A DNA stretch of 64,000 bases from Ceratotherium simum simum (GCF_000283155.1 NW_004454216.1:4582846-4646845); one strand, 5' to 3'. Counted from the stretch's first letter, positions 23,806 through 35,200 are shown. The notes: generated by a model from the letters alone, not told the origin. A program made the numbers and translations.

Positions 23806-24365
23806 AGTTTTGAACTAGAATGTGGACTCCTAACCTTTTCATTACCAAGTATCCATTTGTTTTTCTTTTTTTTGTCATCAAGACCCTACGTTTGGGAATA
23901 TTTTCATACCAAACATACTACATTAATGAAGAAATAATTACATTATTCTCCCATTTTTAACTGTTCAAAGACATAGAGCTGTCAATTAGAGATAATGAGT
24001 GTTACCTCAATATCACAAAGAAGGATGATATTTTTACTAAATCATATTAAACTATGTAGTCTCATCTTGGATGAATATGAGCTGATTATTAAAAATATAT
24101 CAAGGACCTAGGTGTTCAGAGATCCTGGGCAAGGACAGACATCTGCAAAGTCATTTCTATAACAATTGAAGCTCTGTGATCCTTTGTCAAAGATTCTTGA
24201 ATGCTGAAGAGAGCCAAGGTAAAGATACATGGTGTGATTTCAGGGACATTGGAGGGTACCCTTCCCCAATCCCATCAACTGGGTAACATCTGGAATTTAG
24301 CTTATAACTTCAGAAACAGGATCACATTTAATGCAAGAATAATCGGGGAGGCAATACTTTAACCT
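23806..24365. other. Unique AT-rich sequence, nothing recognised
   Basis: No element recognised. Confidence 0.4.
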
Positions 24366-24450
24366 GTTATTCAGTCAACAAACATTTATTGAAGGTCAGC
24401 TATATGCAGGCATTTATATATATTACAAATGAAACACTTGAGCTAGGGCA
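24366..24450 (-). repeat. L2 LINE 3' tail, minus strand
   Basis: 'ttattcagtcaacaaacatt' followed by 'tattgaaggtcagctatatg' and 'caggcattt' resembles the reverse complement of the L2 end. Confidence 0.6.
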
Positions 24451-24894
24451 GCAAGAAGTGAGGGAAAAGATCTTTGAGCAGTGTATCCCTGAGCGATAGA
24501 GGACAATGAAGAAGAACACAAAATGAGGAGCCAGGGATGGCAAACTGAGCCAATTTCCCTAGAACTCACCAAGGGCAAGACCTATAGATCGAGTAATCAG
24601 GAATTTGTTTTAAGAGTAGAAATATTTCCTTTGGGCTGATTATGTCAAAATGGAGTTTTTCTGATGTCCCTATACAGGACATTTTAAGAAGGGCCTTCAT
24701 CTGCTTTTCAAAACACCACTTGCCACTGCAACATTCCAGGCCACACAGATACAGCAGACTTCCTCCAGTCTGGTTGATGGGGCTGGGCGACTCGACTGGC
24801 TGCAGCCATGTCCTCCACTTCAAATGTCCAAAATGTCCTGGAGATGATGCAGCTCTGCAGCATTGGGAATATGAGCTGACAGAGGAGGTGACCT
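24451..24894. other. Unique sequence, nothing recognised
   Basis: The 113- and 129-codon frames across 24566-24983 lie on opposite strands and both run into the neighbouring SINE. I see no domain in either. Confidence 0.4.
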
Positions 24895-25161
24895 CTAATT
24901 CTTTTTTTTTTTTTTTGGTGAGGAAGATCTCCCCTGAGCTAACATCTGTTGCCAATCTTTCTCTTTTTGCTGAGGAAGATTAGGCCCGAGCCAACATCTG
25001 TGCCCATTTTCCTCCATTTTGTACGTGGGACCCCACCATAGCATAGCTCAACGAGCAGTGCATAGGTCCATGCCCGGGATCCGAACCCACAAACCCCAGG
25101 CTGCCAAAGTGGAGCACGCGAACCCAACCACTATGCCACAGGGCTGGCCCTGCTAATTCTT
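24895..25161 (-). mobile_element. ERE-type tRNA SINE, minus strand
   Basis: A T15-plus tail, then 'ggtgaggaagatctcccctg', 'tttgctgaggaagattaggc', 'gtacgtgggaccccaccata' and the reverse-complemented head ending '...atgccacagggctggccc'. The target-site duplication 'ctaattctt' lies at 24895-24903 and 25153-25161. The body is of the 'tatgggatgctgccac' type and is more diverged than the copies at 13.9 and 62.4 kb. Confidence 0.93.
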
Positions 25162-25739
25162 AACCTCTGTCCACACAAGGAGCTGTGGATAGAATGGTGG
25201 AGCACAGGGTTCCCCCCTCAGCTGTCATGGTGTCAGGGACAGCTCTTCTTGTGAGATGCACTCTTAGGGGCCTATCGCTGTAGGAAGAGGCCAGCCTCAA
25301 ACCCCAGCTCATGATAGAGTCATCAGCAGGGTTAGTGCACAAGATGACAGATCATGACCTGTAAGCCCAACTCAAAATGTGTTCTTATAAGAGCCCAGAC
25401 ATATAGATTACCTGCATTTGAGAGAAAAAGCTTCTACACGTATATCTTTCTACTCACACCTTTTGTAGGTTCTCAAGAACAGTATTTTTTATCTTTAGAA
25501 TATACACTTTCTTTTTTTTTTTTCCTTACAACCTTCAGATGCTTTGTCTCCAAGCATATGGAAAACATTTCAAAGCTCTGTGCACCGAGGAAAATATGGG
25601 TAGTAGAAGCATTAATAAGATTGCAAGTCTGCCCTCTCAGCTCTCACCATTTCCTAGGACAAACGGACTTGCATCAACACACAATTAGATCCATGTGCAA
25701 AGTACAGAGGAAGAAAAGACTATTAACTCTACCAGATGG
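25162..25739. other. Unique sequence, nothing recognised
   Basis: No repeat recognised. The 142-codon frame at 25354-25782 has an internal poly-Phe run from a T tract (about 25494-25506) and no domain, so I treat it as chance. Confidence 0.4.
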
Positions 25740-26013
25740 GGCCAGTAGTCAGGAAAGGTGTCAAAGAGGCAACGTTATCTGAAAAGAGGCTGAGCAGAAG
25801 TTTACAAGGAAAGCAGAGAGAAGTGGCAGAGGTAGAGCACACAGGTGCATGAGGTATTAGCAGAACTTCTAGTAATCTGCTGTGTTTCCACTGTATGCTG
25901 CTTATGGTCATATTTCTGGAGGTAAATGCTGTAAGAGAGATGGAGATCTGGTTAGGAAACACTTTGTACACAGTGCTAGGTAATTTATACTTATCCAAAT
26001 GATAAGGTAGGAC
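25740..26013 (-). repeat. L2-type LINE fragment, left part, minus strand
   Basis: 'cagtagtcaggaaaggtgtc', 'aaaagaggctgagcagaagt' and 'gtgctaggtaatttatac' resemble L2-related sequence in reverse complement. It appears to resume to the right of the LTR at about 26413-26470. Confidence 0.45.
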
Positions 26014-26412
26014 TGGTATGGGCTGAATTATGTCCCCCTCAAATTCCATGTTGAAGCCCTAACCCCTATACCTCAGAATGTGAGTGTATTTGGAGATATG
26101 GCCTTTAAAGAGGTGGTTATGTTAAAATGAGGCTGTTAGGGTGGGCCCTAATCCAATATGACTGGTGTCCTTATAAGAAAAGGAAATTTGGACACACAGG
26201 GAGACACCAGAGATGTATGTCCACAGAGGAAAGACCATGTGAGGACACAATGAGAAGGGGTCTGTCTGTAAGCCAAGGAGAGAGGCCTCAGAAGATACCA
26301 GACCATGATCTTGGACTTCCATCCTCCAGAACTGTGAGAAAATAACTTCCTGTTGTTTAAGTCACCCAGTCTGTGGTATTTTGTTATCACAGCCCTAGAA
26401 AATTAATACAAG
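26014..26412 (+). mobile_element. MaLR solo LTR, MLT1A/MST type
   Basis: 'tatgggctgaattatgtccc' begins the LTR. 'agggtgggccctaatccaat', 'gactggtgtccttataagaa', 'gccaaggagagaggcctcag' and 'gacttccatcctccagaact' follow. It ends with 'gtcacccagtctgtggtatt' and 'ccctagaaaattaataca'. It is about 400 bases with no internal region. Conservation is clearly better than in the LTR at 4.2 kb, so it is probably the younger of the two. Confidence 0.93.
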
Positions 26413-26470
26413 GGCCTTCACTGAAGGAGGCATTTTCAAATAGAGGATTGGTATGTTCAAATTGGGCCTT
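26413..26470 (-). repeat. L2-type fragment, right part
   Basis: 'agggccttcactgaaggagg' and 'attttcaaatagaggattgg' read as the continuation of the element interrupted by the LTR on the left. Confidence 0.4.
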
Positions 26471-26499
26471 TAGAAGTCTGAATATGCAGACATTGTGAT

Positions 26500-26649
26500 C
26501 TTTTAATCATCTCAATAATCTGAGGTAGTTTTGTTTTGTTTTGCTTTACAGTCTTTTTTTTGGACCTAAAGAAACAGAGTCACAAGAGATAACTTATTTT
26601 GCTACTTTAACCAAGAAATCAATGGGTCTAGAAAGTGAACCCCAGCATA
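26500..26649 (-). repeat. MIR SINE, left part (interrupted)
   Basis: 'cctaaagaaacagagtcaca', 'caagaaatcaatgggtctag' and 'aaagtgaaccccagcatact' form a diverged reverse-complement MIR. It continues beyond the inserted SINE at 27082-27115 with 'agtgccatatttattcagta', where MIR would be expected to end. Confidence 0.55.
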
Positions 26650-27081
26650 CTCAAACCAGTTTGTTGTTGTTAATGCCATCAAATCGATTCCGACTCCTAG
26701 TGACCTGGCGTAGAGCAGAGGAGAACCCTGCCTAATCTTTTTGCACCATCCTCTCACCTTCCAGCACTGTTATCAGACAACGCTCCACTGCTATTCATAG
26801 GGTTTTCATGGCCAATTTTTTTGGAAATGGGTAGCTAGTTTCTTCTTCCTTATCTGTCTTAGTCTGGAAGCTCCGCTGAAAACTGTCCGCCGTTGGTGAC
26901 CCTGCTGGTATTTAAAATATCAGTGGCATAGCTTTCAGCATCACAGCAACACACAGCTGCCACAGTATGACAACCAATAGATATGTGGTGTGGTTCCCTG
27001 ACAGGGAAACGAACCCAGGCTGTGGAGGTAAGAGCGCCAATTCTTAACCACTAGACCACCGGGCTGGCTCTCAAACCAGTT
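26650..27081 (-). mobile_element. Composite SINE: tRNA-Glu-like head, RTE-like tail
   Basis: The element is bounded by an exact 12-bp target-site duplication, 'ctcaaaccagtt', at 26650-26661 and 27070-27081. On the minus strand its 5' end (plus coordinates 26994-27063) aligns with vertebrate tRNA-Glu(CTC) at about 60 of 70 positions from memory. That region includes 'ggtctagtggtta' (A box), the CTC anticodon (27032-27034), 'gggttcgtttccc' (B box) and 'tcagggaa'. A unique body follows. The 3' end (26662-26710) is 'gtcggaatcgatttgatggc' plus an AAC-rich tail, the kind of terminus recognised by RTE-type LINEs. It is a retroposed fossil, not a functional tRNA gene. Confidence 0.88.
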
Positions 27082-27115
27082 AGTGCCATATTTATTCAGT
27101 ATACCATGTAACTTT
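27082..27115 (-). repeat. MIR SINE, right part (interrupted)
   Basis: The continuation of the MIR split by the composite SINE: 'agtgccatatttattcagta' directly after the right target-site copy. Confidence 0.45.
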
Positions 27116-27722
27116 TCCAAGGTGGGGGGGGATGTGATTTTCCTCTGGCAAAAAGAACAGAACTATCAAATCTGTAATAAATAGAAATCCTTTTACCTTT
27201 CACACATTTTCATAATTTCCCCTGCTGCTTCAGCTAATTAATTATCAATGCTATTTGTGTTTAGACAGGGAGGTTTGTCTCCTTCACAGCCCATCTGCTT
27301 CTTGGTAACCTTGCTGTGAAGTCATTGCAAAGCAGAGTTGCTGATAAAGCTATCATCTCCATGGCAACCCACTGCTATGTCACAAACACAGAAGTGTGAC
27401 CTCACTGTAGTTAAAAGGAGAAATCAAACTGGTGTCTGTTGTGTGAGGAGATAAGAGCTTTTAATCAGACACACAGTTTATTTATTTATTTTTTTCAGAA
27501 ATACAGGAGAGAAGGATCCTTCTAGAGGAATGTTACTGCAATAACCTTGCTGCTAATTATTAAATATTAAATGAACATTTTAATATTGAGTGCAATATAA
27601 ATTGCAGTTGGATATACCTGGGTGAAATGTCCTATGTAAGTATGATACTGATTCAGAAAGGTCCTTTCTGGTCCATAAAATATGAATTTCTCCCTTCTTC
27701 AATTGCCTTTGTGTTTATTTCT
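27116..27722. other. Unique sequence with a possible regulatory block
   Basis: No repeat is recognised. Positions 27200-27420 are less AT-rich. They contain a palindromic homeodomain-type 'taattaatta' (27235-27244), an RFX-like half 'ctccatggcaac' (27357-27368) and 'tgtgacctcact'. Function is not shown by sequence alone. Confidence 0.3.
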
Positions 27723-27950
27723 ATTGGTTCCTTAATAATGACAACAATTAACATCCAGTGCTTACAACTTGCCAGATCCAACACCCCACGAGGTAGGGAC
27801 CATTGTCTCCATTCTACAGATGATGGAACTGAGGCTTAGCAAGGGGGAGGGGCACGCAGCTGGAGGAGTGGAGCTGGATGTGGAGTCCAGAACTATGCCT
27901 ACTAAGTCGGGACTCCTCCCTACTGTGCTATCCCGCCTGCCTGTGTACCA
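27723..27950 (-). repeat. MIR SINE, minus strand
   Basis: 'acatccagtgcttacaactt', 'cacgaggtagggaccattgt', 'attctacagatgatggaact' and 'gaggcttagcaaggggga' give a near full-length reverse complement that ends at 'ctactgtgctatcc'. The overlapping 67- and 76-codon frames are chance frames inside it. Confidence 0.85.
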
Positions 27951-29395
27951 TCTGCCCCTCAACATAAGCTTTGCTGTGGATTCTTTTTGCTGGAAATAGA
28001 TCTTCCAGGATAAGAATTTAGTTTCATAAAATCTTCCCAGTTTTTTGACATTGATGAAATTTACTAATGAAAGAATTGCAGGATATAAGAATTGATTTTG
28101 TCCAACTCCTTTATTTTATAGATGAGCAAACTTAGTTATACAGTAAAGGACATTTACCCAAAGCAACTCAAGAATTATCTGCTGCTACTTTGATCGTTTC
28201 GAGTAACAGTTACAAGCTTTTCTTGTGACGTCTGTGTCCATCCCACTTTCTCTAGCAAGTGAACATGACAGTGGTAGCGCCATGGAGTGGCCAGGTGAGC
28301 TCTCCATCCAAATGCCTCCTGATGGGTCACCCCAAATGCACACAAGTGCCTTGACAACTGCAAGGCAAGTCCTCAGTCTTTGTCTTCCAACCAGATGCCT
28401 CTTGAAATCCCTTCCTGTTTAGACATTCTGGAGCCACCAATGGGAAAAGTAAAACAAAACAAAACAGCAACAGAAAAGTGTAGATGTGGTTTAAAATACC
28501 AGTTTTGTGATTCCTTTTACTTCCTTGACATGGTAACTTAGGACAAGTCACAGTTCCTTAAAAAAATCAGCTTGAAATTCTTCCTTAAGGAAAAGTAGTA
28601 CTTTGTCTATTTTATTGACTGGGATTAACTGAGTAGAAATTAAATTATGTACGAGCCTAATTCAGTGATTTTTCTTTTGTTGCCTTTTGGCTCTAAACAG
28701 GTTAATTTCTTTTAACATCCAACTAATGAGACCTTTATTTATCCTGCAAACATTCTATGACTGTTTTGTTATACATCTCCTAGCACAGATGACACCCTTG
28801 GTGTTACCAAGCTTGAGCAAGTAAGCAACTTCTTTCTTACTTATTGCATCCATTTGTACAGCAGCCCATAGACTGGAGGGGAATTATGACGTGCAACCAC
28901 AGAGTGTCTCTCCTACAGAGAGAGCTAACCACACTGAGTGCGAAGGTGAATTCTGAAATCGACCCACAGCAACTGTTACCATAAGTTCTGATCAGCCTGT
29001 TATTTTCTTCCGTGGATGGCTGGTTAACTAGTTACTCAGTGGGGTGACGCAGGCAGTAAATATTGTAACCTGGAAGTGCTGCATCTCTCCAGCTGTCAGA
29101 GAGCTCAGGCAACAACATTCTTTGGGCGCTTGCTGTGTGAATGGACGAGACACTGGTAAGAGAAAACCAAGAGAAGAATGTATGCAACCCGTACACTATA
29201 ATTGTTTACAAAGTTATGGGAGATTGGCAGGACCAACAAACGCCTAATAGCACAAAGGGACACAGAGTCAAAGATTACACCAATTGTCACGTTTCAGAGT
29301 TTAGACAAGTGCTAGGTGTAGGAATAAAAGACATCAGACAAACTCTATGTTAGATGGCAATTTTTAAACAGATGGTTGGAAAGAAAGAATATAAA
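27951..29395. other. Unique sequence, nothing firm
   Basis: A weak MIR-like trace ('ttatagatgagcaaactta') lies near 28119-28165. No exon can be supported. Two splice-donor-like strings (28281-28288 and 29154-29162) are discussed under rejected items. Confidence 0.4.
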
Positions 29396-29615
29396 AATAG
29401 CATATTCTTAGCATTTAACATGTACCAGGCATCATGCTAAGCATTTTACGTTTTTCTTATCATTTAATCCTTTCAACAAACCTCAGGCATAGGCTTTATA
29501 GTTTACCAGTGAGAGGACTGAGATTTGAGGGGTTAAGTGACTTGCTCAAATCAGTAGGCAATACATTGGCAAATTTCAGAACTTGTGTATTCCAGAACCT
29601 ACAAGTTTATGACAC
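29396..29615 (-). repeat. MIR SINE, minus strand
   Basis: 'acatgtaccaggcatcatgc', 'taagcattttacgtttttct', 'tcatttaatcctttcaacaa' and 'gaggggttaagtgacttgct' follow the MIR reverse complement. Confidence 0.85.
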
Positions 29616-30359
29616 ATTTATGCTGCCTGGAAAGATCAGATAGGAAAATGGCATAGATACAGTGCAGAGATGAGAAGAATAACGTCCTGTAGAGAAAAGT
29701 TCAAATCCCCTTTATTTCACTCCCCTCATTTGGATCGACCGAGAGTATAGCACGATGGACTGACTTCCCTGCAGTTTTACCTGTGATTCCTTCAGAATCA
29801 AAAACTTCTGTTGTTTTTTTTTTTCTTATGACACTAGAGAAAGATATGCCAGCACGTGCTGCTTGAAAGTACTCTCCCTTTTGGAATCTTCCACCTTTGA
29901 ACACGTTTGCCTTGTAGGAATTAACTGAGTTGTATAGAAAGACTAAACAGGATTAATATATTGATAGAATTGATAGATTTTGTTTTGTACCCATAAACCT
30001 GGGTACTTAAAACTGCAGTTATTTATAGACTGCTGTTTAGACATCTTTGCCATTACATAACATTCATTGATCTATAACACTCATGTTTTCCAATGTAAAT
30101 AATTCACTCAGTCTACTTGCCTGTGTTGTTGTGTTCTCATTTGTCCCTGGGAACGTTAAAGAAGGCAAATACTTGGAGAATTAAGAGACTTCAACCAGGT
30201 GTCCTTGTAGCTGAATAAGTTAGATTTGGATAGATGAGAGTAGGAATTACAGCTTGGCCTTGAAGTTTAGATTATAAATTGGAGGCAAATGATAGCTCCC
30301 AAACATTATTTATCAGGGCTGTTGTATGAGCTAAAAGAAGTGTTGTTTAGCTTTTCTTT
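29616..30359. other. Unique sequence, nothing recognised
   Basis: No repeat or exon recognised. A T11 run lies near 29814-29824. Confidence 0.4.
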
Positions 30360-31930
30360 GACTGTATAAACTCATATACAATTTATATTTTTAAGAGAAA
30401 AAAGCAGAAATGGGATTGAACTATACACACTGTTACATAGCTTTTTTTTTTTTTTTTCACACAACACTGCAGCTAGGATGTTAAGTATACATTACATATA
30501 AATAGATTTACTTCATTCATTTTAATCACTGCATAGTGAATTAATCAGTTTCTTTTTATGGATTTAGATTGTTTCTAGGATTTCTGTTTTTGTTGTATGG
30601 TTTGTTCAGTTTTGTTTTGTTTTGCTGTTACAAAGAGTGTTGCAATGAACCTCTTTATACACATATTTTGCAAAACTGGTGAGTAGATCTGTGGGATAAA
30701 TTTTTAGAAGTTCAATTGTTGGGTCAAAGGATAGGTGGATTTTACATTTTTATTAAAATTGCCAAAGGGTGTACAATGTGTATCAATTTAAACCTTCACC
30801 AAGATATATCTAGCATTTCAATATATTTCCCGTCAGTATTAGGTAATATCAAAGTTTTAAATTTTTACCATTTTGATGTGTAAAAAATAGCCAAACTTTT
30901 AGGTTAAATTTGTTTAATTATGAGTGAGTTTCAACATTTTCTAATTTAATTGAGCATTAGTGTTTTCTGTTTCTGTGAATTGTTTGTTCATGTCATTTTC
31001 TCATTTTCCTGTCAAATAGTTTTAAAATTTTATCTATAAAATTGTTTTGATATTGAAAATATTACTCCTTAGACTATAATATAGGCTAGAAATAGTGTTC
31101 CCAGTTATCATTCCTCTTTTACTTGGTTTATGACAATTTGGGGAGTGGTAGCAGTTTTAAATTTTTATACAAATTTATCAATATTTTTTAATGATTTTTG
31201 GTTTTAATTCTCCACATCAGGAATTTAAGAAGAAAAGAATCATGTATTTTCCTTTTGTCCCAATATAATCTTGTTCTTTCCTTTTTCTGTTTGTATACTT
31301 ATTCATTCTTTGATCTTCTTGGGATTTATTTTCAGGTAAGATATAAGAAAGTGATCCAACTATTTTTTTTTTAGACACTAGCCAGTTGTCCCAAAAACAT
31401 TTGCTACATAATTTACCTTTATCATGTCCTAAATCCCCTTAGATATTTATCTCTATGTATGATTGTCTTTTTCCATTGTTCTTTCAATACTCTGGGCCAG
31501 TACAAACTATTTTGAATATTGTAGCTTAATATGTTTTAATATTCAGTAGTGTCAATTCCCCTTCATTATTACTTTTCATAGTTACCTCGACTCTTCTACA
31601 TGCTTTTGTTTTCCTTATAAAACTTGAGATCATCTTGATACTTCAATTAAGACTGTGCTGGTTTTATCGATTTAGAGGGAAATGCTATCATTATAATATT
31701 GAATCTTTACCCAAGAGTAAATTATGTATTTCCATTTATTCATTTTTAATTCCATGGGATAACTGAATAGAACATCATTTTGATATATTGCTTTCTTAGT
31801 GTTCTCCATAACTTCTATAAATTCTTAGAGAAAACTATGTTGTTCATTTAACATCTAACATGTTTTGCTTTTATTACTAATTTCATTTTCCTCACACCAT
31901 TGTTTTATCTTCTTTTCTCATTTAACCTCA
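30360..31930 (-). repeat. LINE-1 (L1M group) 3' half fragment, minus strand
   Basis: About 1.5 kb of reverse-complemented L1. The 3' UTR side starts with 'gattgaactatacacactgt', then 'gtgttgcaatgaacctcttt', 'tgggtcaaaggataggtgga' and 'attgccaaagggtgtacaat'. It continues into ORF2-derived sequence with 'ttcttgggatttattttcag' and 'ttcaatactctgggccagta'. There are many indels and stops, so no reading frame remains. It is one of the longest single elements in the window. Confidence 0.82.
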
Positions 31931-32596
31931 GAGATTTTAAGTTCCACAGCAGTGAATTAATTCTTCCAAATTCTGGAGACTTGCCTTTTAGCTGTGGAGG
32001 GTGAATGACACAGCGTTTGAATAATGACTAATATTATGAACAGCGTAGAGCAGCTGCCTCTCACTGCTTGTTACTGGTGTACCATCATTACCAGTGCTGG
32101 ATTGAGTGATTTGTGTGAAGTTTACTTAAGGATCACTGTCATTATATATTTATGAATAACAGCAAACACTATTTAGGATAGGCCATTCCCTGAGAATTGA
32201 CATATGCCACATCAGGGACTGGGTGATAGAATTCCTAGACCTGTGTTTATGGTACTAACAATATGTTTTATAAGCCAGCCTCTGCAAGCTAATGATCATA
32301 GTCACTAACCATTCTATTCTCATTTTAATAAAAATTGCAAAGAGAGGAAAGAATAATAAGAGAAAAAAGGTGATGGATGTACTGTTTAGGCTATCTGTAA
32401 ACAAGTAAAATCCATTTAACCTTATTTGGAGGAACAACAGAAAAATGTGCGAACCTTTAATAGCAGCAGCAAGACATTGTCATTTTTACTCATGTGCTCC
32501 CATGGATGCTAAGCCCTTTTTTCCAAAAGAGGGGAAAAACAGGATATCCTTGCACAGAGTAATCAAATCCTCATGCATTTTCTCTATTTTTGTTCT
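31931..32596. other. Unique sequence, nothing recognised
   Basis: No element or exon recognised. Confidence 0.4.
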
Positions 32597-32878
32597 CGGT
32601 GGTGTTTTATTTCATTTTATTTTTTGTGAGGAAGTTTAGCCCTGAGCTAACATCCGTTGCCAATCCTCCTCTTTTTGCTGAGGAATATTGGCCCTGGGCT
32701 AACATCCGTGCCCATCTTCCTCTACTTTATATGGGATGCTGCCACAGCATGGCCTGACAAGCGGTGCATCTGTCCGCTCCCTGCCTGGGATCCAAACCTG
32801 CGAACCCCAGTCCACTGAAGCACAGTGTGCGAACTTAATCACTATGCCACCAGGCCGGCACCTCAGTGCTGTGTTTTA
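32597..32878 (-). mobile_element. ERE-type tRNA SINE, minus strand
   Basis: 'tgtgaggaagtttagccctg', 'tgctgaggaatattggccct', 'actttatatgggatgctgcc' and the head end '...tgccaccaggccggcacctc'. The flanks 'ctcggtggtgtttta' (about 32595-32609) and 'ctcagtgctgtgtttta' (about 32862-32878) look like a diverged target-site duplication. The tail holds two of the roughly 40-base units. Confidence 0.92.
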
Positions 32879-34190
32879 ATGGGGATTACAATCACTAGGG
32901 CCTTATGAAGATAATCAAATAGCCCAATGTTCTTGTCCACTACCAGACTATTTTGTCAGGAAACAATTTTACTTAGAATGGAAGGTACTCTGATCTTGTG
33001 GGGCACACAAAGGAACAAAGGATTAATTTAAACTCTTGTCTCTGGCCAGGCTATACAGCTTTATGAGAGTCAGAAGCCAACGATCTACCTGCCCCCCACC
33101 CCCATCCCCTCTTACTCTTCCTCAATCTTACCTCTTGTCCCAGTGCCTGTTCCCTGCTATCAAGTCCAGCATTGCCGACCTTGACAGGTTGATAAGTGGG
33201 CTTAGTCATGGGACAAGGTGAATGGAATTCCTTTTTGATATTCACTGGGAATCTGATATGTCTTAAACTTGTATTTTGTCCACTAACCAGAGTCAGAGAT
33301 GGTTAAAATTCTGGTGGCTTTTATTATCTGAAACCTTATGATGTTGTAATATCACCTACTAAAAGGTTCTATTGGTGTTACCTTAGGAAACAGGAGTTGG
33401 GAAGGCTGAGATAAGTATCAAACTATGTCTCATCCAGCCCTTCCTTCTTTCACTGATCTAGAATCACCACATCAGCAGGGTGCGAGGCAGGCAGAGGCCA
33501 AGGATACTGAATAAGATGCCCTAACACGACACAAGAACAATGGGGCATTCTAAACCAGAATGACTGTGGCCTTCCTGGTTCCTTATATGGTGAGAAATCA
33601 TTTTTTTGAATGATGGCTGTGTGTTTGTGAGATACTAGTTTGCAGGAATGGGAATCTTCCATGGAATTTATATAGTTTCTTAGGAATAAAGAGCATGTGT
33701 GCATTTAATTGAAAAATGGGAGAAAACATGGAACTATCACAAGAGCCCAGGATGAATTACCAGAATAACTTGGGAGATTCCACTCCTCTTTGTTGGGCAA
33801 GTACTTGGCACTCTCACTAAAGAATGCACCTGGAGAACATACAGCTGCGTTTCCTCTCACCTGGCAGAGCTGCAAGTCTGCTTTCTGGGAATCCTGTGGG
33901 ACGTAAGATTGTCCTTCAGAGGTCTAAATCCATTTCAATAACATAAATAATGCAGAAATAAACCAGAGAACAATAGCTCCTGATTGTCCCCCTGGCGCTG
34001 TTCCTGCTAGTTCCATGATATATTCTACAGAAATGAGGCATTCAAGGAAAGTTAGGTTTATCAGTCCAGAGCAGAATCCAGAATAACAATAAAGCTATTA
34101 CTTCACTGTTTAATTCTCCACACAGTCTAACTCTAGACAAATTTGCCTCATCTCTTTCCTTTCTCAAGTGAAAGGTCATTGGTAAGTAAA
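32879..34190. other. Unique sequence, nothing recognised
   Basis: No repeat recognised. The short frames on both strands near 33036-33245 overlap and carry no motif. Confidence 0.4.
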
Positions 34191-34775
34191 TTTAATCATG
34201 CTATTGCTGTCCCGTCCTTGATTTCCTTTGCTCTTAGGACAAAGATGAAACTTTTTAACTGGGCCAGAAGTGTCTTGCATAATTGGGCCTCCATCAATGT
34301 CTCCAATCTCATCTCCTGCAGGCTCTTCTTTACTTTCTGGTATCCAGCCACATTCGCCTTCTTTAGCCTCATGTACTGGTGTTACTTCCTGCCATCACAG
34401 AGTATTTTCATGTGACATGCCCTCCACCTAGATTCCTTTCCCTCTCTTTTTTGCTATTCACACTAAGACACCATTTAGATCTTGGGTTAAGCATTAATTT
34501 CTTGGGAAGGCCCTTGGACCTTCTTGAACAGGGCAAATAATATTATAGATTTTTGGAACACCATATACTTTTCCATGATGGCACTTGTCACTGTGGTATT
34601 TACACATGTATTTATATGATTTGATCCATGTCTACTTCCTTCACCAGACTCTAAGCAATTTTGAGAAGAGAGAAACTTGTCTGTGTTGTTCACTATTGTA
34701 TCCCTAGTGCTTACAATGTTTCCTGTCATATAGTAGGGCCAGAAAAAAGTGTCAAATGAATATTGATTTTGACTC
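34191..34775 (+). repeat. L2 LINE 3' end, plus strand
   Basis: About 580 bases of L2 in forward order: 'aatcatgctattgctgtccc', 'gacatgccctccacctagat', 'gaaggcccttggaccttctt', 'cttcaccagactctaagcaa', 'actattgtatccctagtgct' and 'gtgtcaaatgaatattg'. This is the longest L2 copy here. The 90-codon frame at 34143-34415 may partly reflect former L2 coding or UTR sequence but is not functional. Confidence 0.85.
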
Positions 34776-35028
34776 ATGTCTGTACCTCACCAAAAATGCC
34801 TAAGATCATTGGGGAGCAGAAAAACCTCCTGCAGAAATGTTTCACTGGCTTGGCTGCAGAGGGAAAATAGGATATGGGTGTTCTCTGCTGCCCTTAAAGT
34901 ACCATCAGCTGAGCTGAATGAAAGACGCTGAATTCAGCAGTGGTGATTCTGCACAAAAAGAAGCAATATAATCTAACGGTTGCCAAGATAACACTTCAAA
35001 ATCAAGAAAAGAGTACAAAATAAACCTA
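34776..35028. other. Unique sequence, nothing recognised
   Basis: Contains a 12-base palindrome 'gctgaattcagc' at about 34928-34939, which is within chance expectation. Confidence 0.4.
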
Positions 35029-35200
35029 TCAAAGAATCATAGAATGTTAAATCTGGAAGGAATGTTCAGGATTATGTAAGAATAATCTGCCTCTTTTGAA
35101 AATGAGAAAGCAGAAGCCTACCACTGGAAAATTAGGACAGGAATCAAAGGTTCTTTACATGTAATGCATGCTCTCTTGGCCACATCATTCTGCTTCTAAA
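35029..35200 (-). repeat. MIR3-like SINE, minus strand
   Basis: 'caaagaatcatagaatgtta', 'aatctggaaggaatgttcag', 'tttgaaaatgagaaagcaga' and 'gctctcttggccacatcatt' fit MIR3 in reverse complement. Confidence 0.7.

Noticed and set aside
26994..27063. tRNA-Glu gene, minus strand
   Set aside because: The cloverleaf-like sequence is the head of a SINE with a 12-bp target-site duplication. The 5' acceptor stem no longer pairs well with the 3' side, so it is a retroposed fossil.
28262..28290. ATG in a good start context followed by 'ccaggtgagc', like a tiny first exon
   Set aside because: It would encode only a few residues, with no CpG-rich promoter upstream and no partner exon. Single donor-like strings are expected by chance.
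29143..29165. 'cactggtaagag' as a splice donor
   Set aside because: It is an isolated donor-like string. I could not pair it with an acceptor or a coding block.
34928..34939. 12-base palindrome 'gctgaattcagc'
   Set aside because: Palindromes of this length are expected several times in a window of this size.
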